Shown: positions 25,191 to 37,345 of the stretch, in pieces | How the letters are laid out: each line of letters starts with the position of its first letter | How positions within the stretch are numbered: position 1 is the stretch's first letter | DNA from: Viscum album | Taxonomy: Eukaryota > Streptophyta > Magnoliopsida > Santalales > Viscaceae | DNA: 64,000 nucleotides | NCBI GenBank assembly: GCA_963277665.1 | Contig: OY728120.1 | Coordinates: 940,217,195-940,281,194, forward strand | Direction: 5' to 3' | The notes under the pieces: generated by a model | What the model was told of the DNA's origin: nothing | What the model saw: the letters and a program-made list of their open reading frames with translations, nothing else | The model's database searches: none | Program-made: the position numbers and the translations under genes

Positions 25191-25899
25191 CCTAGTATAG
25201 AACCCTAAAAAAAAAATATGTAGAGAACATATAATAGAATAATATAAACCATCTAAAAATGTTTAGTACTCAAATATATAACAATGTTTCATAAAAAACA
25301 TGTGAGGAGTGATCATTCCTATTTTTTGAATGTGTTCAATGGTCGACCCATCATTTGTGGGCCCCATCACTGAATGACACAACTGTGGGGATAATGTCTC
25401 CAACATGAATAAAATGAATCAAATAAACAACATAATAGTTAGTCCAAAATAATAGTATACAAATCCTAATATAAATAAAATGAAAATATTAAATATCTCC
25501 ATCTTTCATATGAACATAAATTACTTCATACTCCACCAACTTCATACTCCACTAATTTTAGAGTCACTACCTTACTAAATCATCAAGCCATATCAAATTC
25601 CAATGCTTTATCAAACATGGGAAATCCTGAAAACGTTAGGTCATGAAAATTTTAGGTTAATACTCCATGACACAAATGATATGTTATATATGAAAAAACA
25701 CTTTATTTCTATATTTTTCCAACATATCAACAGGACCAGTAATCACTTTCTGATGATGAACACTCCTTGTCACCCTCTCCACCTCCATCTCCACTTCTTT
25801 CTACCAGCACCTGTAAGACAATTATATTGGAAATTAAATAATTTTTTATATTTATATTTAAACATAAAACCAATAAATTGTTTCAAACTGAATGATCTT

Positions 25900-27520
25900 G
25901 AGGTTGTGTGATTTACCTTCTTACCACACGTCATCGATGAAATATCACCAGGGAAAGATCCAGTTGTATTCTGATATAAAACAACCAACACTCTCTATAA
26001 AGTGGATATCTGAGTCCCATGTTATTAAATTGTTTTTTGCAAAGAAAAATAATCTCTCTGAGCATATTTACTACCACCAAGAGTAGATACTGCTTCAATC
26101 CTTGATGGAATTCTAAAGACCTTAGATGGTAGGGGTCCTAAACGCATCCCGCACACTCAACTAGGATACTCTTTCCCAAGAACTTTACCAACTAGGCCAT
26201 CTTGGGAGAATGAGTAGAAATTCATGGGATTGAAATCCCATAGTTCTGTAATATTTTACTATAAATAAAATATCAATCATAATAGAAGAAATATATATTA
26301 AAATAGTGACAACTTATAAAAATTTATTTAATGAAAAATGAATTCATACCCCAAATTCTTTGGTAGAATCTTTAACAAAACTCCCATTAGATTTTTTATG
26401 AACATCCAACCAAACTTCTATTCGCGATGCTTGGTTCCCTAAACCAGGTGACTATGCTAAAAAAAATATAAATAAACAATTTAATATATTAAAAATATAA
26501 TATTTCATTATAAATACTTAAACTAATGAAAATATTACCAAGTATATCAACTTCTAGAAAAACTATTCAACCCTGCAGTGTGAAAGATGATTTTCTTAGC
26601 CCGAATCAATGCATTCTTCCTTGAATGATCCTAAAATAAATAAAATGTAATTTAATAGTAATGTATGAAATGTCATCTCCTTTTATATACATGTATAAAT
26701 GTAAAATTAGATTAATATAATAATATATATTTAAATACCATTTTTTCTCATCACAATGTCTATCAATAAAAACTTTCCATTTATCCCTAGGTACCCCACT
26801 GGGTACCTTGTCATACATCTATTGGGAGCTCAATGAAGTATCATTGACATCACCCCATAATATCTTTTTAAATTATTTATATTTCTTACCTAGATTTTTC
26901 AATATCAACTTTATTTCAAGAACATCAGAAATTGTAAAGTGGAAAAAAATCTTCACATAGAAATTCATTTTGAAAATATTATAATTTAAAAACATAATAA
27001 CATTACATTACACTATAATGTGTTAAAATTACCTTTATTTGTGAATCAAAAACATCATTTTTCCAAGATTAAGGCACATGCCTCCAATCATCATACATAA
27101 TCGGAAGGGAAACAGGCTCTACAACCAGCTGACCTAGAATCTGGCCAAGTAATCATATGGTGTAATTCATAGGGACCCCGTAGGAATTAAATGGGACAAC
27201 AATATTTAGTCTGGTCATATTCCATATATTTTAACTTTTCATATTTTTCTCCCTATTTTCATTTTTTCCATATTTTATGAAGAAAATGTTAGTATAAAAA
27301 AAGTTCCATAAATTTATTCATATTAAATTTTGTTTACCTATAATAGTAACCCTCCAATATGCTCATGAATAACTAAGAGTGGTACCCTACTCCCTCACTA
27401 CTGATGTTGCTGAATGGGAAGGTGTCAACTGAGCTATTGATGAGATTCTCATAAATGGTGTGAGAGATGGTGCATAAGGGAAAGTAGATGGTGTCTTAGA
27501 TGATTCAGAGAGGGAGATAG
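25900..27520 (-). pseudogene. Transposase_24 (plant En/Spm-type) gene, multi-exon, broken
   Basis: Read on the minus strand. Order: a Ser/Thr/Pro-rich stretch (about 27520-27345) with a GTAAAC donor; an exon with IVVPFNSYGVPMNYT and LPIMYDDWRHVP (about 27215-27033), donor AAG|GTAATT; an exon with ISDVLEIKLILKNLGKKYK and VPSGVPRDKWKVFIDRHCDE (about 26955-26740); an exon with SRKNALIRAKKIIFHTAGLN (about 26632-26537); an exon with GNQASRIEVWLDVHKKSNGS (about 26450-26350), donor GG|GTATGA; and a last exon with LGKEYPS, GPLPSKVF (about 26235-25915). This order and the HTAG-S-SF and H-K-K-x-x-G-S-F signatures fit the plant Transposase_24 family carried by CACTA elements, whose role there is accessory or unknown. 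In-frame stops occur in several exons (for example after NYT, VP and KYK), so it is dead. The catalytic TNP2-type transposase was not seen. Confidence 0.75.
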
Positions 27521-29522
27521 ATGTGTCATAATATCTTAGTGTGGTTTAAGGAATAATATCACAATTCCTCCTTGGCATTCTTATCATTTAATCAAATAAA
27601 ATTATATTCAGAACATATATTTCAAAAATTATATATAGAAAAAAAATTAGAAATGATAACATATGAACAGTAATAACAAATAAAATATACATAAAAATAT
27701 AAATAATGAATCATTTTAAATAAGGTTCTCTCTTTCCTTCTTACTACAACCGGTTTTATAGAATTCTCTTGAGGATTCCACCCAAATATTTGTTGTATTT
27801 CTAAAATATCCAAAAAGGACATAAAATGTTTTCTAGGTGTAAAATGAAGCATTAAATATGGTTGTGTTCAACATGTTGATATATAGTTGAAAAATACTAA
27901 AAAACAAAGGAAACCCTTGGTAAGTGATGAAATGGTTGATAGTTAGAGTATCATATAAAAGTGGTCAAATCTAAAAGCACTATTCCCATGGTGTGAGTAA
28001 CTTTGAAGGCCTAACACTCAGTAAGGCCATATAGTGTATATGTAGTAAGAGGTGATGTTGTAGGTAACATAGTAATAGAACTGGGTTTCACCATGAGACA
28101 ATAATGAATACAATATTTCATACTCCATATTTTTATGTGGTTGTAGAAAGATGTAAAATAAAAAAATGAATTCCATATTTAAGGGGATGTATTGAAACCA
28201 AATTTTCCACATTTCATGATCGATGTAATAATATATAGGATAGTCCAATGATATTTAGTGGAAATATAAATTTTGGTATCTCTATGTAATAATGAAACTG
28301 TTGTGTTTTAAGAGGATGAACTGAGTTTCAGTTTCTTGAGAAAACAATACTTGTCGATTCCCAAAAAACAGAGTACGATTTTTATGAGTAAATGTTTATT
28401 AGTCATACGGGTCATCATGTCCAAGTAATAGAGTAACATTTTTATGAGCAAATGTTTCCCCCTTTTTAGTCCACCATCATTGGAATATTAATTTATTGGT
28501 TTATAAAGTCATAATTTTAATTTATTCCTTCCCATATGAGGGGTTATTCATGTGCGATGCATAGAGGTGGTTGGGAAGGGTCGAATCTAAGTGTTATTCA
28601 CTATTTGACTTGAGGTATGCCAATTGATGAATTTATTTATATATTTTTATGGAATTTTTATATTTTTCTATTCATCGAGGTATATAAATTTTGTATTTTG
28701 AACATCGTAGGACTGAGTGTGTGTTAGGAGTTAGCTGAAACTCATTACTTGGAGTTTCTACATCATAAATATTCCGAGTGAATTTTAAAATTATTTTGAG
28801 AATTAGTTATTTTAGCTAAAAATGTTCAATTTATGAAATTATGGTGATTCTTGATTAGTTATATGCTCATTTGATTCAATTTGGCTCTGTATGTTCTCAA
28901 TATGATTAAATTGATAGTGAACCAAGGTAGGTTGCATTTAATTATTGAGTATATTGACTACTTGAATAATTTTAATATTTATATGATTGTTATAATTATT
29001 TTTATTAGCAAGTTTTATGTAATTTTATGATATAACCCAATAATTGGGATGGTCCTGATTTATCCTAAGAGTCGATTACGATAGTATAACACTCTATACA
29101 GTTCATTGGTGGTGAATTGGTCTAATGAGTGCCGATGGACCACTTTATGGGTTATGTAGTTATTTGAGTTGGTTTTACAAATGAAATGGTTTTTTACTTT
29201 TAAAAAGAGATTTAAAATAGTGATTTTGTTTTTGAATTAGTTTTCTAAGGAAAATGGATTTTCTATCAAAATGGGATTTTAAAGGGGGTTGTTTTTGGTA
29301 ATAGATTTTTAATGAAAATATATTTATTTAAGGGATATATTTGAAATATGATTTCAAAAGAAAGTTTTTTTTTTCTAAAGAGGTTTTACTTTGGGTTTTG
29401 GTTAAGGGAATTCTTTGGGTAAATCTAGTATTGCAAACCAATCGAGACCACCCTTAAACTGAGCACCCGAGCCAACCCATGTCAATCCCTAATATGTATT
29501 CTCGATCCCCACAATAAATAAA
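27521..29522. other. Unassigned sequence between the Transposase_24 gene and the Tekay element
   Basis: It would contain the 5' side of the Transposase_24 gene and the rest of its CACTA carrier. No coding motif or repeat pair was recognised. The stretch 28500-29460 is richer in G/T than its surroundings (for example around 29040-29160) and may be part of another LTR, but no partner copy is present in the window. Confidence 0.3.
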
Positions 29523-29527
29523 CTAGT
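29523..29527. repeat. Target-site duplication, left, of the Tekay-like element
   Basis: CTAGT before the left LTR; the right counterpart is ATAGT at 40421-40425, four of five identical. Five base pairs is the usual length for these elements. Confidence 0.6.
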
Positions 29528-32500
29528 TGTAATGACATAATGTTTTATAAATGGTAATTCCAATCCAATAAATATTTCATATAATCACTTGAAAACACAA
29601 CATAATGAAATACAATGTTATAAGTGACCTTTATACATATGATTTTCCCTTCTTTGTTTGGAATTTCAAAAATCTGATGTACACGGTTGCAATCAGTAAG
29701 TTATTTGGAGTCTGATAAAAAAAACATAATTTTTGGTAATAGTAACCTACCCTTATGAATAGTAACATACCCTTATGAATAGTGATATACCCTAATGAAT
29801 GGTAACATTACCTATGATAATATATATATAATATTCAAGTTGAAAGTACGATATACCTATATTTTAGAATAAGTAATTAAATGTTTTAAAAAGAGTTTTT
29901 AATAATAAATTATGACTTTAATTAAATATTCATTTAATAATATTTAAAAAATTATTTTTGGAAAATGGACTTCATTTTTGGATTCTACATGTTGAAAAAT
30001 GGTTAGGGTAAAATTTTGATATTTTTATAAAATACTTGAATTTTTTATGAAGAGTGAAATACAATAATATACTCGATATATATATATATATATATTATAA
30101 GATTAATAGGCTATTCCTAGAATCATGGATGATGTCACCACCCTTGGTTAGAATTCCCATGACCCATTTACTATTCTTTGTCATGGAAGACTCCCTATTC
30201 ATTGTCTTGTGGGGAATTAAAAAATTAATGAATTTTATATTGAGAAATGCCTTCCCTCCTCCACTATAACCCTCCCCCCAACTCACTCTTCTATTCAATT
30301 CCATCAAGCCTTGTTCCTTGCCAATATTCTTTCCAAATATCTCCCTAAGATCCCCCCATATCTAAAAGATCCTAGACTCTTAAAAATAACAAATCCACTC
30401 CCCTTAAGAGGTTCTCAAATGAGGAAGTCTCCGGAGGTAAATTCCTCTTTCCAATTCCTTAATTTCTTTTAAGTTATTTTATTTTTTGTTTCTTTCCTCA
30501 CCCCCCTTCACCCAAATGGTATGATAACTCTAGTAGCATACATGTACTGGAATTCTATTATGCTAATGGAACGCTTCATTATCTTCCCTCATTTCCTCAC
30601 ATTTTTTTTGATAGAAATGAAGGCACCGTTTGAGATGTGCCAATTTAGCACATTCAAGGAAAACGGTTTATCAATTTATATTATCATCATTAAATGTGGT
30701 CATGAAACCATTTTTGTTATGGTTGAACCAGATTATATATATGTAATATATCCTATTTTTATTTTGTAATCTTTTTATACAAATGGTATTAAGTTATAAA
30801 TCAAAACATGTTCTTTATAATCAAACCCACCAATTAACAAAAAAGGTTGTCAGTATGGTTTTATATAATAGTTGACATCAATATAAGTAACCAAATAAAT
30901 TTTAAAACCATATCATATAACTTCATTTCTGGAAAAACACTTACATCTTTCATGTTTATCCAAACTTTAATATAAGTGAACCGATATTTTAAAACCTAGT
31001 AAACAAATGAGACCGAACAATAAAATTAAACCTTATTACTAAACAAGAAGGCCTTGAATGAACTAAAAAGGGTTATAATAAATTAATTACATATAGAATA
31101 GGTTATGGAATTATTAATTAATAAGCCTAATTTTTTTATTCTGGTCTTTAAAATCAAGTGGAGAACACCAACATATTTAAGGTAATGGATCCTCTCTATT
31201 TCACTCTTAATCAAGATTTTCCTCTATGCTATGCCTTTTTATGTGTAATAGAAAATGGTGGGGTATGTTTACGCACCTCCCCCATAATTCCCTCTTTATT
31301 TATAAGTGATTAGAAACCCCTTTTCTCTCTAATAAATCCCTCTTAGTTATAACCAATACCATGCTGATAAACCGTAATGAATTCTACCCTAACTTCTTTT
31401 ATTCCATCAGGTTACTCTATCTTTCTTTTTACCAAAATGTAGTTGTCTTTTATTTTTTTGTAAAACTTATAAATTCTGTTTATATTCTCCAAAATCATGT
31501 TCCAAGATACATATATCATTCTCTTTCTGGGATATACATGATTTTAAGTGAATCCATCCTAGATACTTGCCAATAAGCACACTCGTTTTAAGGGAACTTC
31601 CTAAATTCTTACCAGTTTTAAAGTGCACTCTATCTTATGTTTTAATCCAGCTTTGTCTTTAGAAAATCAGTATTTATATTTGTAAATCCTTCTCGTTTCA
31701 CTTATTATTTTATATAAAAGATCGTTCCCTTTTCTATTTTAAAATCGCTATAGTATTTTCCTTAAAACTGCACAAGATGTTTTAATGATAAATTTTACCA
31801 AATACATTTCTTATAAGTTTTCACTCCTTTTTTACATCACGTACCATGATAAATGCCTATTGAACTTCCCTGTATGTTCTAATTTCTTTCTTTTAGGGAT
31901 ACTTTCATGATACACTCATTGGTTATGGTTTATGACATAATTGTGGTACCCAACTCTTTCCATCGTTATCCATATGTTTATGAATGGTTGATTATTTAGG
32001 ATTATTTATGTGGAAAGATTATTTATGTGGTAATAATACTCATGAAAATATTGAGATGGTTGCACAAATATAGTTCTCTAATTAATTGGGTAATGTTAAG
32101 TCTCATGAGATGCGATCTGAAATGGGATTGGCAGTTAGACTTGATCCGTACAAAAATGGGAAATGGGATTGGTGGTTAGCCTAGACCCATACTATAGAAA
32201 TATCTTATGATTCTGCCACATTTATATGATTCCCTTTTTATATGATCCCATTCTTATATGATATGATTTCATATGTTCCATGCTTTGTTATCATTATGTC
32301 ATGCCTCCTAACTCATGTTCTTAAGATGTATCCTAATGTTCATTCCCTTACTAGACTTTTTCGCTCATCCATTTGTTCATTTATTCACCAGGGTACCCTA
32401 TGAAGATTTAAGGGCTCAAAGGAAGTTAGGATATCTTTATAGAGATTAAATAAAGAAGTGTTTTCTTTTATCCCCATGTTTTACATTTTATGTACCTAGT

Positions 32501-32600
32501 CTTCAAAGACACTAGACTTAACAATCCCTGGCTTGTACTCTGATGTATAATTATTCTTAAAATCATGAAATGTTATATATAAAAGGCTTGGGTTGCTATA
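29528..32600 (+). repeat. 5' LTR of Tekay-like chromovirus
   Basis: Length 3073 bp, starting TGTAATGAC and ending TTGCTATA. It is collinear over its whole length with 37346-40420 (3075 bp); most compared segments look about nine-tenths identical. Ends are TG...TA in place of TG...CA, consistent with one C-to-T change. It holds a minisatellite of about 19 bp (29749-29813), a damaged TATA site (TATAAC, 30265) and a (TA)n run near 30080 that the other copy lacks. The open frames within are non-coding. Confidence 0.85.
29749..29813 (+). repeat. Minisatellite of about 19 bp in the 5' LTR
   Basis: Four imperfect copies of a unit of the form GAATAGTAACATACCCTTAT. The same array is in the 3' LTR at about 37559-37625, so it predates this insertion. 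Confidence 0.7.
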
Positions 32601-32602
32601 TT

Positions 32603-32614
32603 TGGTATCATAGG
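32603..32614 (+). other. Primer binding site of the Tekay-like element, initiator-Met tRNA type
   Basis: TGGTATCATAGG, two bases after the LTR end; the first eight bases match the common TGGTATCAGAGC exactly. It is the place where the tRNA primes minus-strand DNA synthesis in active relatives. Confidence 0.8.
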
Positions 32615-32994
32615 ATGGTCTTGTTATTTTTGGATATTAGGAATAGAGCACCTTAGTGAGAACCTTAAGTATGAGACTAAGAATAAGAAAAATTTCCTAA
32701 ATTTTGGTGAGTATTGAGTAAATGGTTTACCAAGAAAATACATCCCTCTATGGACATGAGTAGGTAGAGGCGGCTCTGGAACAGATGTACCTAGGAGTAA
32801 AAACTCTGACAAGGAGTTTCAAGATTAACTCAGGGTATCATGGTACATGACAATGGTATATTATTGATATGATGGGAGCATGTTCTCAAACATCATGATA
32901 ATACTTGTTTAGTTGGCTCGAGTTATGAATAATAACATGAATTAGGTGGAAATCCATCCTCCTCCATGAAAAGAGAAAGTTGTTGTAGAATCCA

Positions 32995-33780
32995 TTATGT
33001 GGCAGATGCCTCAAATGTTTAGCGGATCTTCGGATCCCCTCCTTGTAGAATAATGGATTAACTCCATTGAAAAGATATTCTCCATCCTCCAGTGCTTGGA
33101 AGAAGTGAATGTTGTACTGGCGGCCTATCATTTTGATGGGGAAGCTGATCAGTGGTGGACACTGATCAATAATACAAGGTCCTAAGAGGAAATCGATTCC
33201 ATGGATTGGGAGGAATTCAAGAGGATGTTTTTCAAAAAATATTTTCCTCGAACCCTCCATCTCAAGATGGAAAGTGCGTTCCTCAGACTCAAGCAGATGG
33301 AAGATGAGTCCATCGAGGCATATGAAGAAAACTTTATAAGGATTTCAAGTTACACCTGTGGCTTTTTCATGAACACCGAAAGCATGGTGGATCGCTTTTT
33401 AGTGGACTAAAGCCAAGTCTACGAAAATCATTGGAAATTCGAGACTTCGGCAGTTATAAAGAGATTGTTTGTTGTGCCCTAAAGGTTGAAATGGAGATTG
33501 GAGACTCTTAGTGGTCTCATGGGCCTAGTGAAAAGAAGCGAAAAATGGACAACCACATGATTGGTTCATCGAACAAATCCCTTGATGGAAAGAAGTCTGA
33601 CTTTCCCCTTGCAAAATTTTTGGGAAGAAGCATCCTAGAAACTATATGAAGGGAACCAAGAATTGCTTCAAATGTGTAATGTTTGGTCATCTGGCCAAGA
33701 ACTACCACCAGGATATGAAGAATACCACTAATGAAAAAGAAGAAAGGAAGGTTCAAGTCAGTACTCAGCCTACAATGTAG
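32995..33780 (+). pseudogene. gag of Tekay-like chromovirus, broken
   Basis: The Gag (capsid) core is readable from about 33013: FSGSSDPLLVE, a stop, WINSIEKIFSILQC, then FDGEADQWWTLI and a second stop. The longest clean stretch, from about 33190 to 33410, contains MDWEEFKRMFFKKYFP and ends FLVD-stop. The frame then continues with KPSLRKSLEIRDF (about 33412). A zinc knuckle lies at 33663-33710, reading NCFKCVMFGHLAKNYH; spacing is C-x2-C-x4-H-x4-Y, so the last Cys is Tyr. Gag of the family packages the element RNA into particles. Stops and the lost zinc ligand make it inactive. Confidence 0.85.
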
Positions 33781-33810
33781 TGTTACAGCTTCAAGGATCA
33801 TGGGAATTAT

Positions 33811-34239
33811 GTGAACAATTTCCCTAATACAAGATTTGTCGGGGGAAATCAACAACAGCCTCCAAGACAACAAGAAAGGGGTTATTCTATCACTACCACT
33901 GAGGTGGAGCCGGAGAACGATGTGGTGACAGGTACACTATTTATTCATTCAAGAATATCAAACGTACTATTTGATTATGGTTCTATGCATTCTTTCATAT
34001 CTTTCAAGTTTAGTATAATTATTCAAACACCACCTCAAAATTTGGAGGAAACGTTATCTGTGAGAACATGGAATGGGGAAATTATTGCATCCATGGTTTA
34101 TAACCCATCCCTGGTTAACGTTTGTGGACTAAAAATACCAGAAAATCTCATCATACTTTCTTTAGTGGAGTTTGATGCTATCTTGGGAATGGATTGGCTA
34201 TGTTTATACAAATCCAACATCAACTGTCAGGAAAGGTAG
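33811..34239 (+). pseudogene. Aspartic protease region of the chromovirus pol, active site changed
   Basis: A 142-codon open stretch. About 35 residues in comes GTLFIHSRISNVLFDYGSMH: the strand and the following HSFIS block fit the retroviral-type aspartic protease, but the catalytic D-S/T-G triplet is D-Y-G. It ends AILGMDWLCLYKSNINC, the usual linker between protease and RT in this clade. In the family it cuts Gag-Pol into its parts. The changed triplet should abolish catalysis. Confidence 0.8.
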
Positions 34240-34374
34240 ATCACTTTTCACATCTCAAAGAATCATCTGATTATTTAAAATTGTAAGGATGAAGATGAAT
34301 CTTGTTTATAATATTCATCTCAAGTTTGGAAATTGTTACTTTATGAGCAATAATATCTATCTCAAATGATTCAA

Positions 34375-35235
34375 ATAAAGGAGAGAACCATACTTGAAGA
34401 CATGCCCATCATGAGGGATTACACTGATGTATTCCATGAAGAGTTACCTAGTCTTCCTACTGACCGAGAGGTTGAGTTCTCAATTGAACTTATCCCTGGA
34501 TCTCTGCCTATCTCAAAGATACCTTACAAAATGGAAACTATATAGCTGGAAGAGCCGAAGAAGTAGTTATAATAGAATATGAAGAAGGTTTTTATATGCC
34601 CTAGTGCTTCACCGTGGGGTGCACCAGTCCTCTTCATCAAGGATAATGATGGATCAATGCGCCTCTTTGTTGATTATCAAGAGCTCAATAAAATCACGAT
34701 AAAGAAAAAGTATCCCCTTCCAAAGATAGATGACTTGTTCGATCAACTTCTTGGGGCCAATTATTTCTCTAAGATGGATATTCAGTCAAGATATCACCAA
34801 ATAAAGGTGTGGAAGGAAGATATTCCCAAGATTGCCTGTCGAACAAGGTATGGACACTATGAGTTCATAGTGATTCCTTTAGGACTCACTAATGCTCCAT
34901 AAATTTTCATGGATTTAATGAATGGAGTCCTTAGAGGTTACCTTGATGAATTTTTGGTAGTCTTTATTGATGATATTCTGATATACTCCAAGAGCAAGAG
35001 GAACATGAAGATCATTTGAAAACTATGTTAAAAACTTTGCGAAGGGTGAATTTTTATGAAAAGTACAATAAATGTGAGTTCTGGATAGAGGAAGTATCAC
35101 TCTTGGGTCATTTTATCACCAGCAAAGGGATATCTGTGGACCCTTCCAAGATGAAGGCAATTGAAGAGTGGCCCAAGCCAACTTCTGTAATGAAGATCCA
35201 CATATTTTTGGGTCTAGCTAGGTATTATCGATGAT
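34375..35235 (+). pseudogene. Reverse transcriptase of Tekay-like chromovirus, frameshifted
   Basis: Readable from the pre-RT block DYTDVFHEELPSLP (about 34420) with stops, then a clean 107-codon stretch (34579-34902) with [20 protein letters not shown] and the motif-A strand [13 protein letters not shown], ending NAP-stop. The catalytic motif [11 protein letters not shown] (about 34962-34994) is intact, but in a segment separated by a stop before it and a frameshift after it. The thumb side continues in 35016-35234 (CEFWIEEVSLLGHFITSKGI, FLGLARYYR). The two motif-C aspartates and the motif-A aspartate are all present, so loss is due to stops and frame changes and not to the active site. Confidence 0.9.
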
Positions 35236-35334
35236 TTGTGATGACTTTTCACGCTTTTCAAACCCAATTGCCAAGTTGTCATGGAAGGGGGTAATGTTTG
35301 TTTGGACACAGGAATGTGAATATTATTTAAGGAG

Positions 35335-35770
35335 TTGAAAAAGAGGCTTATCACTACACCAGTACTCACACTCCCTACAAGTGGAGAACTCTTTATGGTG
35401 TATAGTGATGCTTATATGAAGGTATTAGTCTGTGCGATAATAAAAAATGATAATGTGATAGCCTGCGCCTCAAGGCAGTTGAAAATCCATGGGCAAAACT
35501 ATCCCATGCATGATCTGGAGTTGGCAGCTATGATCTTTGCATTGAAAATCTGGTGGTATGTTCTCTATGGGGAGAAATGTGAGATATGTACTAACCACAA
35601 GAGTCTGAAATATATATTCACATAGAAATATCTTAATATGCACCAACAAATATGGATAGAGCTCATCAAGGATTATGACTACTCAATCCACTACCATCCC
35701 AGAAAGGTAAACAAGGTAGAATATTATCTAAGTAGAAAGGATACTGCATCTTTATCATTGATGAGAATTG
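35335..35770 (+). pseudogene. RNase H of Tekay-like chromovirus, catalytic residue changed
   Basis: Open for 96 codons, then a stop before YLNMHQQIWIELIKDYDYS. Motifs in order: LFMVYSDAY (first catalytic Asp), [33 protein letters not shown] (catalytic Glu) and [11 protein letters not shown], in which the family's Asp before H-K-S-L is Asn. It ends IHYHPRKVNKVEYYLSRKD. In the family it removes RNA from the RNA-DNA hybrid. The Asn substitution at a catalytic position and the stop at about 35623 are disabling. Confidence 0.85.
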
Positions 35771-35989
35771 AAAAGGATATGGTATTCTTATATTTTAAAA
35801 ATAAAGAAATGAGAATCATTAAGGGAGGAACATCATAAATCTTTTATCAAATGATTTCTTAACCATCCCTCTTGGAGAGAATAAAGGATGATCAAAGAAA
35901 AGATGTTGAAATTCAGAAAAGGGTGGAAGCTGTTAGAAATGAGAAATCTTCCAATTTAAAAATTTATGAGGACGGAGTTGTATGGTTTG

Positions 35990-36860
35990 GGACATGATTA
36001 TGTGTAAAATCCGATCTAGAGATAAATACGGAGATATCAGGTGACTCACATAGCTCATCCTTCTCTATCCACCCAGGGAGAACAATGATGTATCGAGATC
36101 TCTGAGAAAAATTTTTGTGGGACAATATGAAAATGGAGATTCTGGAATATACATCAAAGTGCCTGGTATGTCAGCAAGTGAAGGATGAGAGACAAAAGTA
36201 TAAGTGGATGATGCAACCACTACCCATACCAGTATGGAAGTGGTAAAACATTACCATGGAATTTGTCACTGGACTTCCAAGGAAATCCAAAAGAAAGAAT
36301 GCTATATGGGTTTTTGTGGATCATCTTACAAAGATAGATCACTTTATCGCGGTTCTTGAGGACTTCTCATTGGATCAACTTGCACGGATTTACATCAAAG
36401 AGGTGGTAAGGCTGCATGAGGTACCACTATTTACTATATCCGATCGTGATCCGAGATTCACTTCAAAGTTCAGGAAAAGTCCCCCACATACCAAGAGCAC
36501 TAAACTGAACTCCAGTATGGACTACTATCCTAAAACTGATGGCCAATATAATCTACTTATTCAGACACTAGAAGAAATGTTGAGAGTATGTTCTATGGAA
36601 TTCAAAAGAGGATGGGATCAACATTTTTCACTGGTTTAATTCTCCTACAACAACAATTTCAACTCGAGCATCTGAATGACACCATATGAAGCCCTTTATA
36701 GGAAAAGGTGAAGAACACCAGCGTGTTGGGATGAAGTCAGTGAACGCAAGCTACTAGGACCTGAAATGGTTGATGAAATGTTAGAGAAGGTGAAAACCGT
36801 TCAGCAACATATCAAGGAAGCCCAAAGTCAAAAGAGTGTTATGCATATAACCGTCGACGA
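35990..36860 (+). pseudogene. Integrase of Tekay-like chromovirus, catalytic triad damaged
   Basis: The zinc-binding part is visible at about 36040-36180: AHPSLSIHPGRTMMYRDL, a stop, then SKCLVCQQVKDE (His-His and Cys-Cys kept). The catalytic core opens with MEFVTGLPRKSKRKN (36256); the family has Asp where this has Glu. ISDRDPRFTSKF keeps the second Asp. In TDGQYNLLIQTLEEML the family's catalytic Glu three residues after the DG pair is Asn, with neighbours also changed. Two of three metal-binding residues are thus altered. There is a stop at 36243 just before the core and another after FSLV (36640). Confidence 0.85.
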
Positions 36861-36884
36861 GACCTTGAGTTCAAAGTTGGAGAC

Positions 36885-37300
36885 ATGGTATTTCTACGCA
36901 TATCTCCATGGAAGAAGGTCATGAGGTTGGGAAAGAAAGGGAATTTAAGTCCCAGGTACATCGGCCCCTTTGAGATACTTGATCGAGTCGGAGCTGCGGC
37001 CTATCGACTGGCACCTCCACCTACCATGTCGAAAGTACATGATGTTTTTCATATATCCCTCTTAAGGAAGTACATACCAGACCCTTCACATGTACTCTCC
37101 TTATAGGCGGTACAGTTGGAGGATGACATCTCTTACGAGGAGCAGTTAGTGAGGATCTTGGATCGTAGAGACAAAGTTCTAAGCAACAAGACTACTCATC
37201 TGGTCAAGGCACTATGGTGAAACCATAAGTACGAAGAGGAAACATGGGAACTGGTGGAAGCAATGAAGGAAAAGTACCCACACCTGTTTTTGTCTTAGAA
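36885..37300 (+). pseudogene. Integrase C-terminus and chromodomain of the chromovirus
   Basis: The clean stretch 36885-37106 carries the GPF/Y-type tail: KKGNLSPRYIGPFEILDRVG and KVHDVFHISLLRKYIP. After a stop at 37104 a chromodomain follows: SYEEQLVRILDRRDKVLSNK, then THLVKALW, a stop in place of the Arg normally found before N-H, and YEEETWELVEAMKEKYPHLF (end at about 37296). In chromoviruses this domain is thought to guide insertion toward methylated-histone chromatin. Its presence with this RT/INT layout places the element in the Tekay/Del clade. The TGA after the Trp codon could come from CGA by C-to-T change. Confidence 0.9.
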
Positions 37301-37314
37301 TGTAAAAAAAAAAT

Positions 37315-37345
37315 TTGAGGGAGAAATTTCATAAGGAGGGAAGAA
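37315..37345 (+). other. Polypurine tract of the Tekay-like element
   Basis: GAGGGAGAAATTTCATAAGG followed by AGGGAAGAA leads directly to the right LTR, which begins AGTAACGACCC (TGTAACGACCC expected). Purine-rich tract next to the LTR, in the correct orientation and place. Confidence 0.75.

Noticed and set aside
24784..29540. Possible right end of the third CACTA element at CTAGTG formed by joining 29527 to 40426
   Set aside because: Only CACTAG would match the terminus at 24784; the next bases differ, so the match is too short to accept.
29741..29813. Regularly spaced repeats as a possible CRISPR array
   Set aside because: Tandem units without spacers, inside a plant LTR and present at the same place in the second LTR.
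32886..33873. Minus-strand open frames of about 120 codons opposite gag and protease
   Set aside because: They are antisense shadows of the chromovirus gag-pol, which is identified by its zinc knuckle, RT and integrase motifs on the plus strand.
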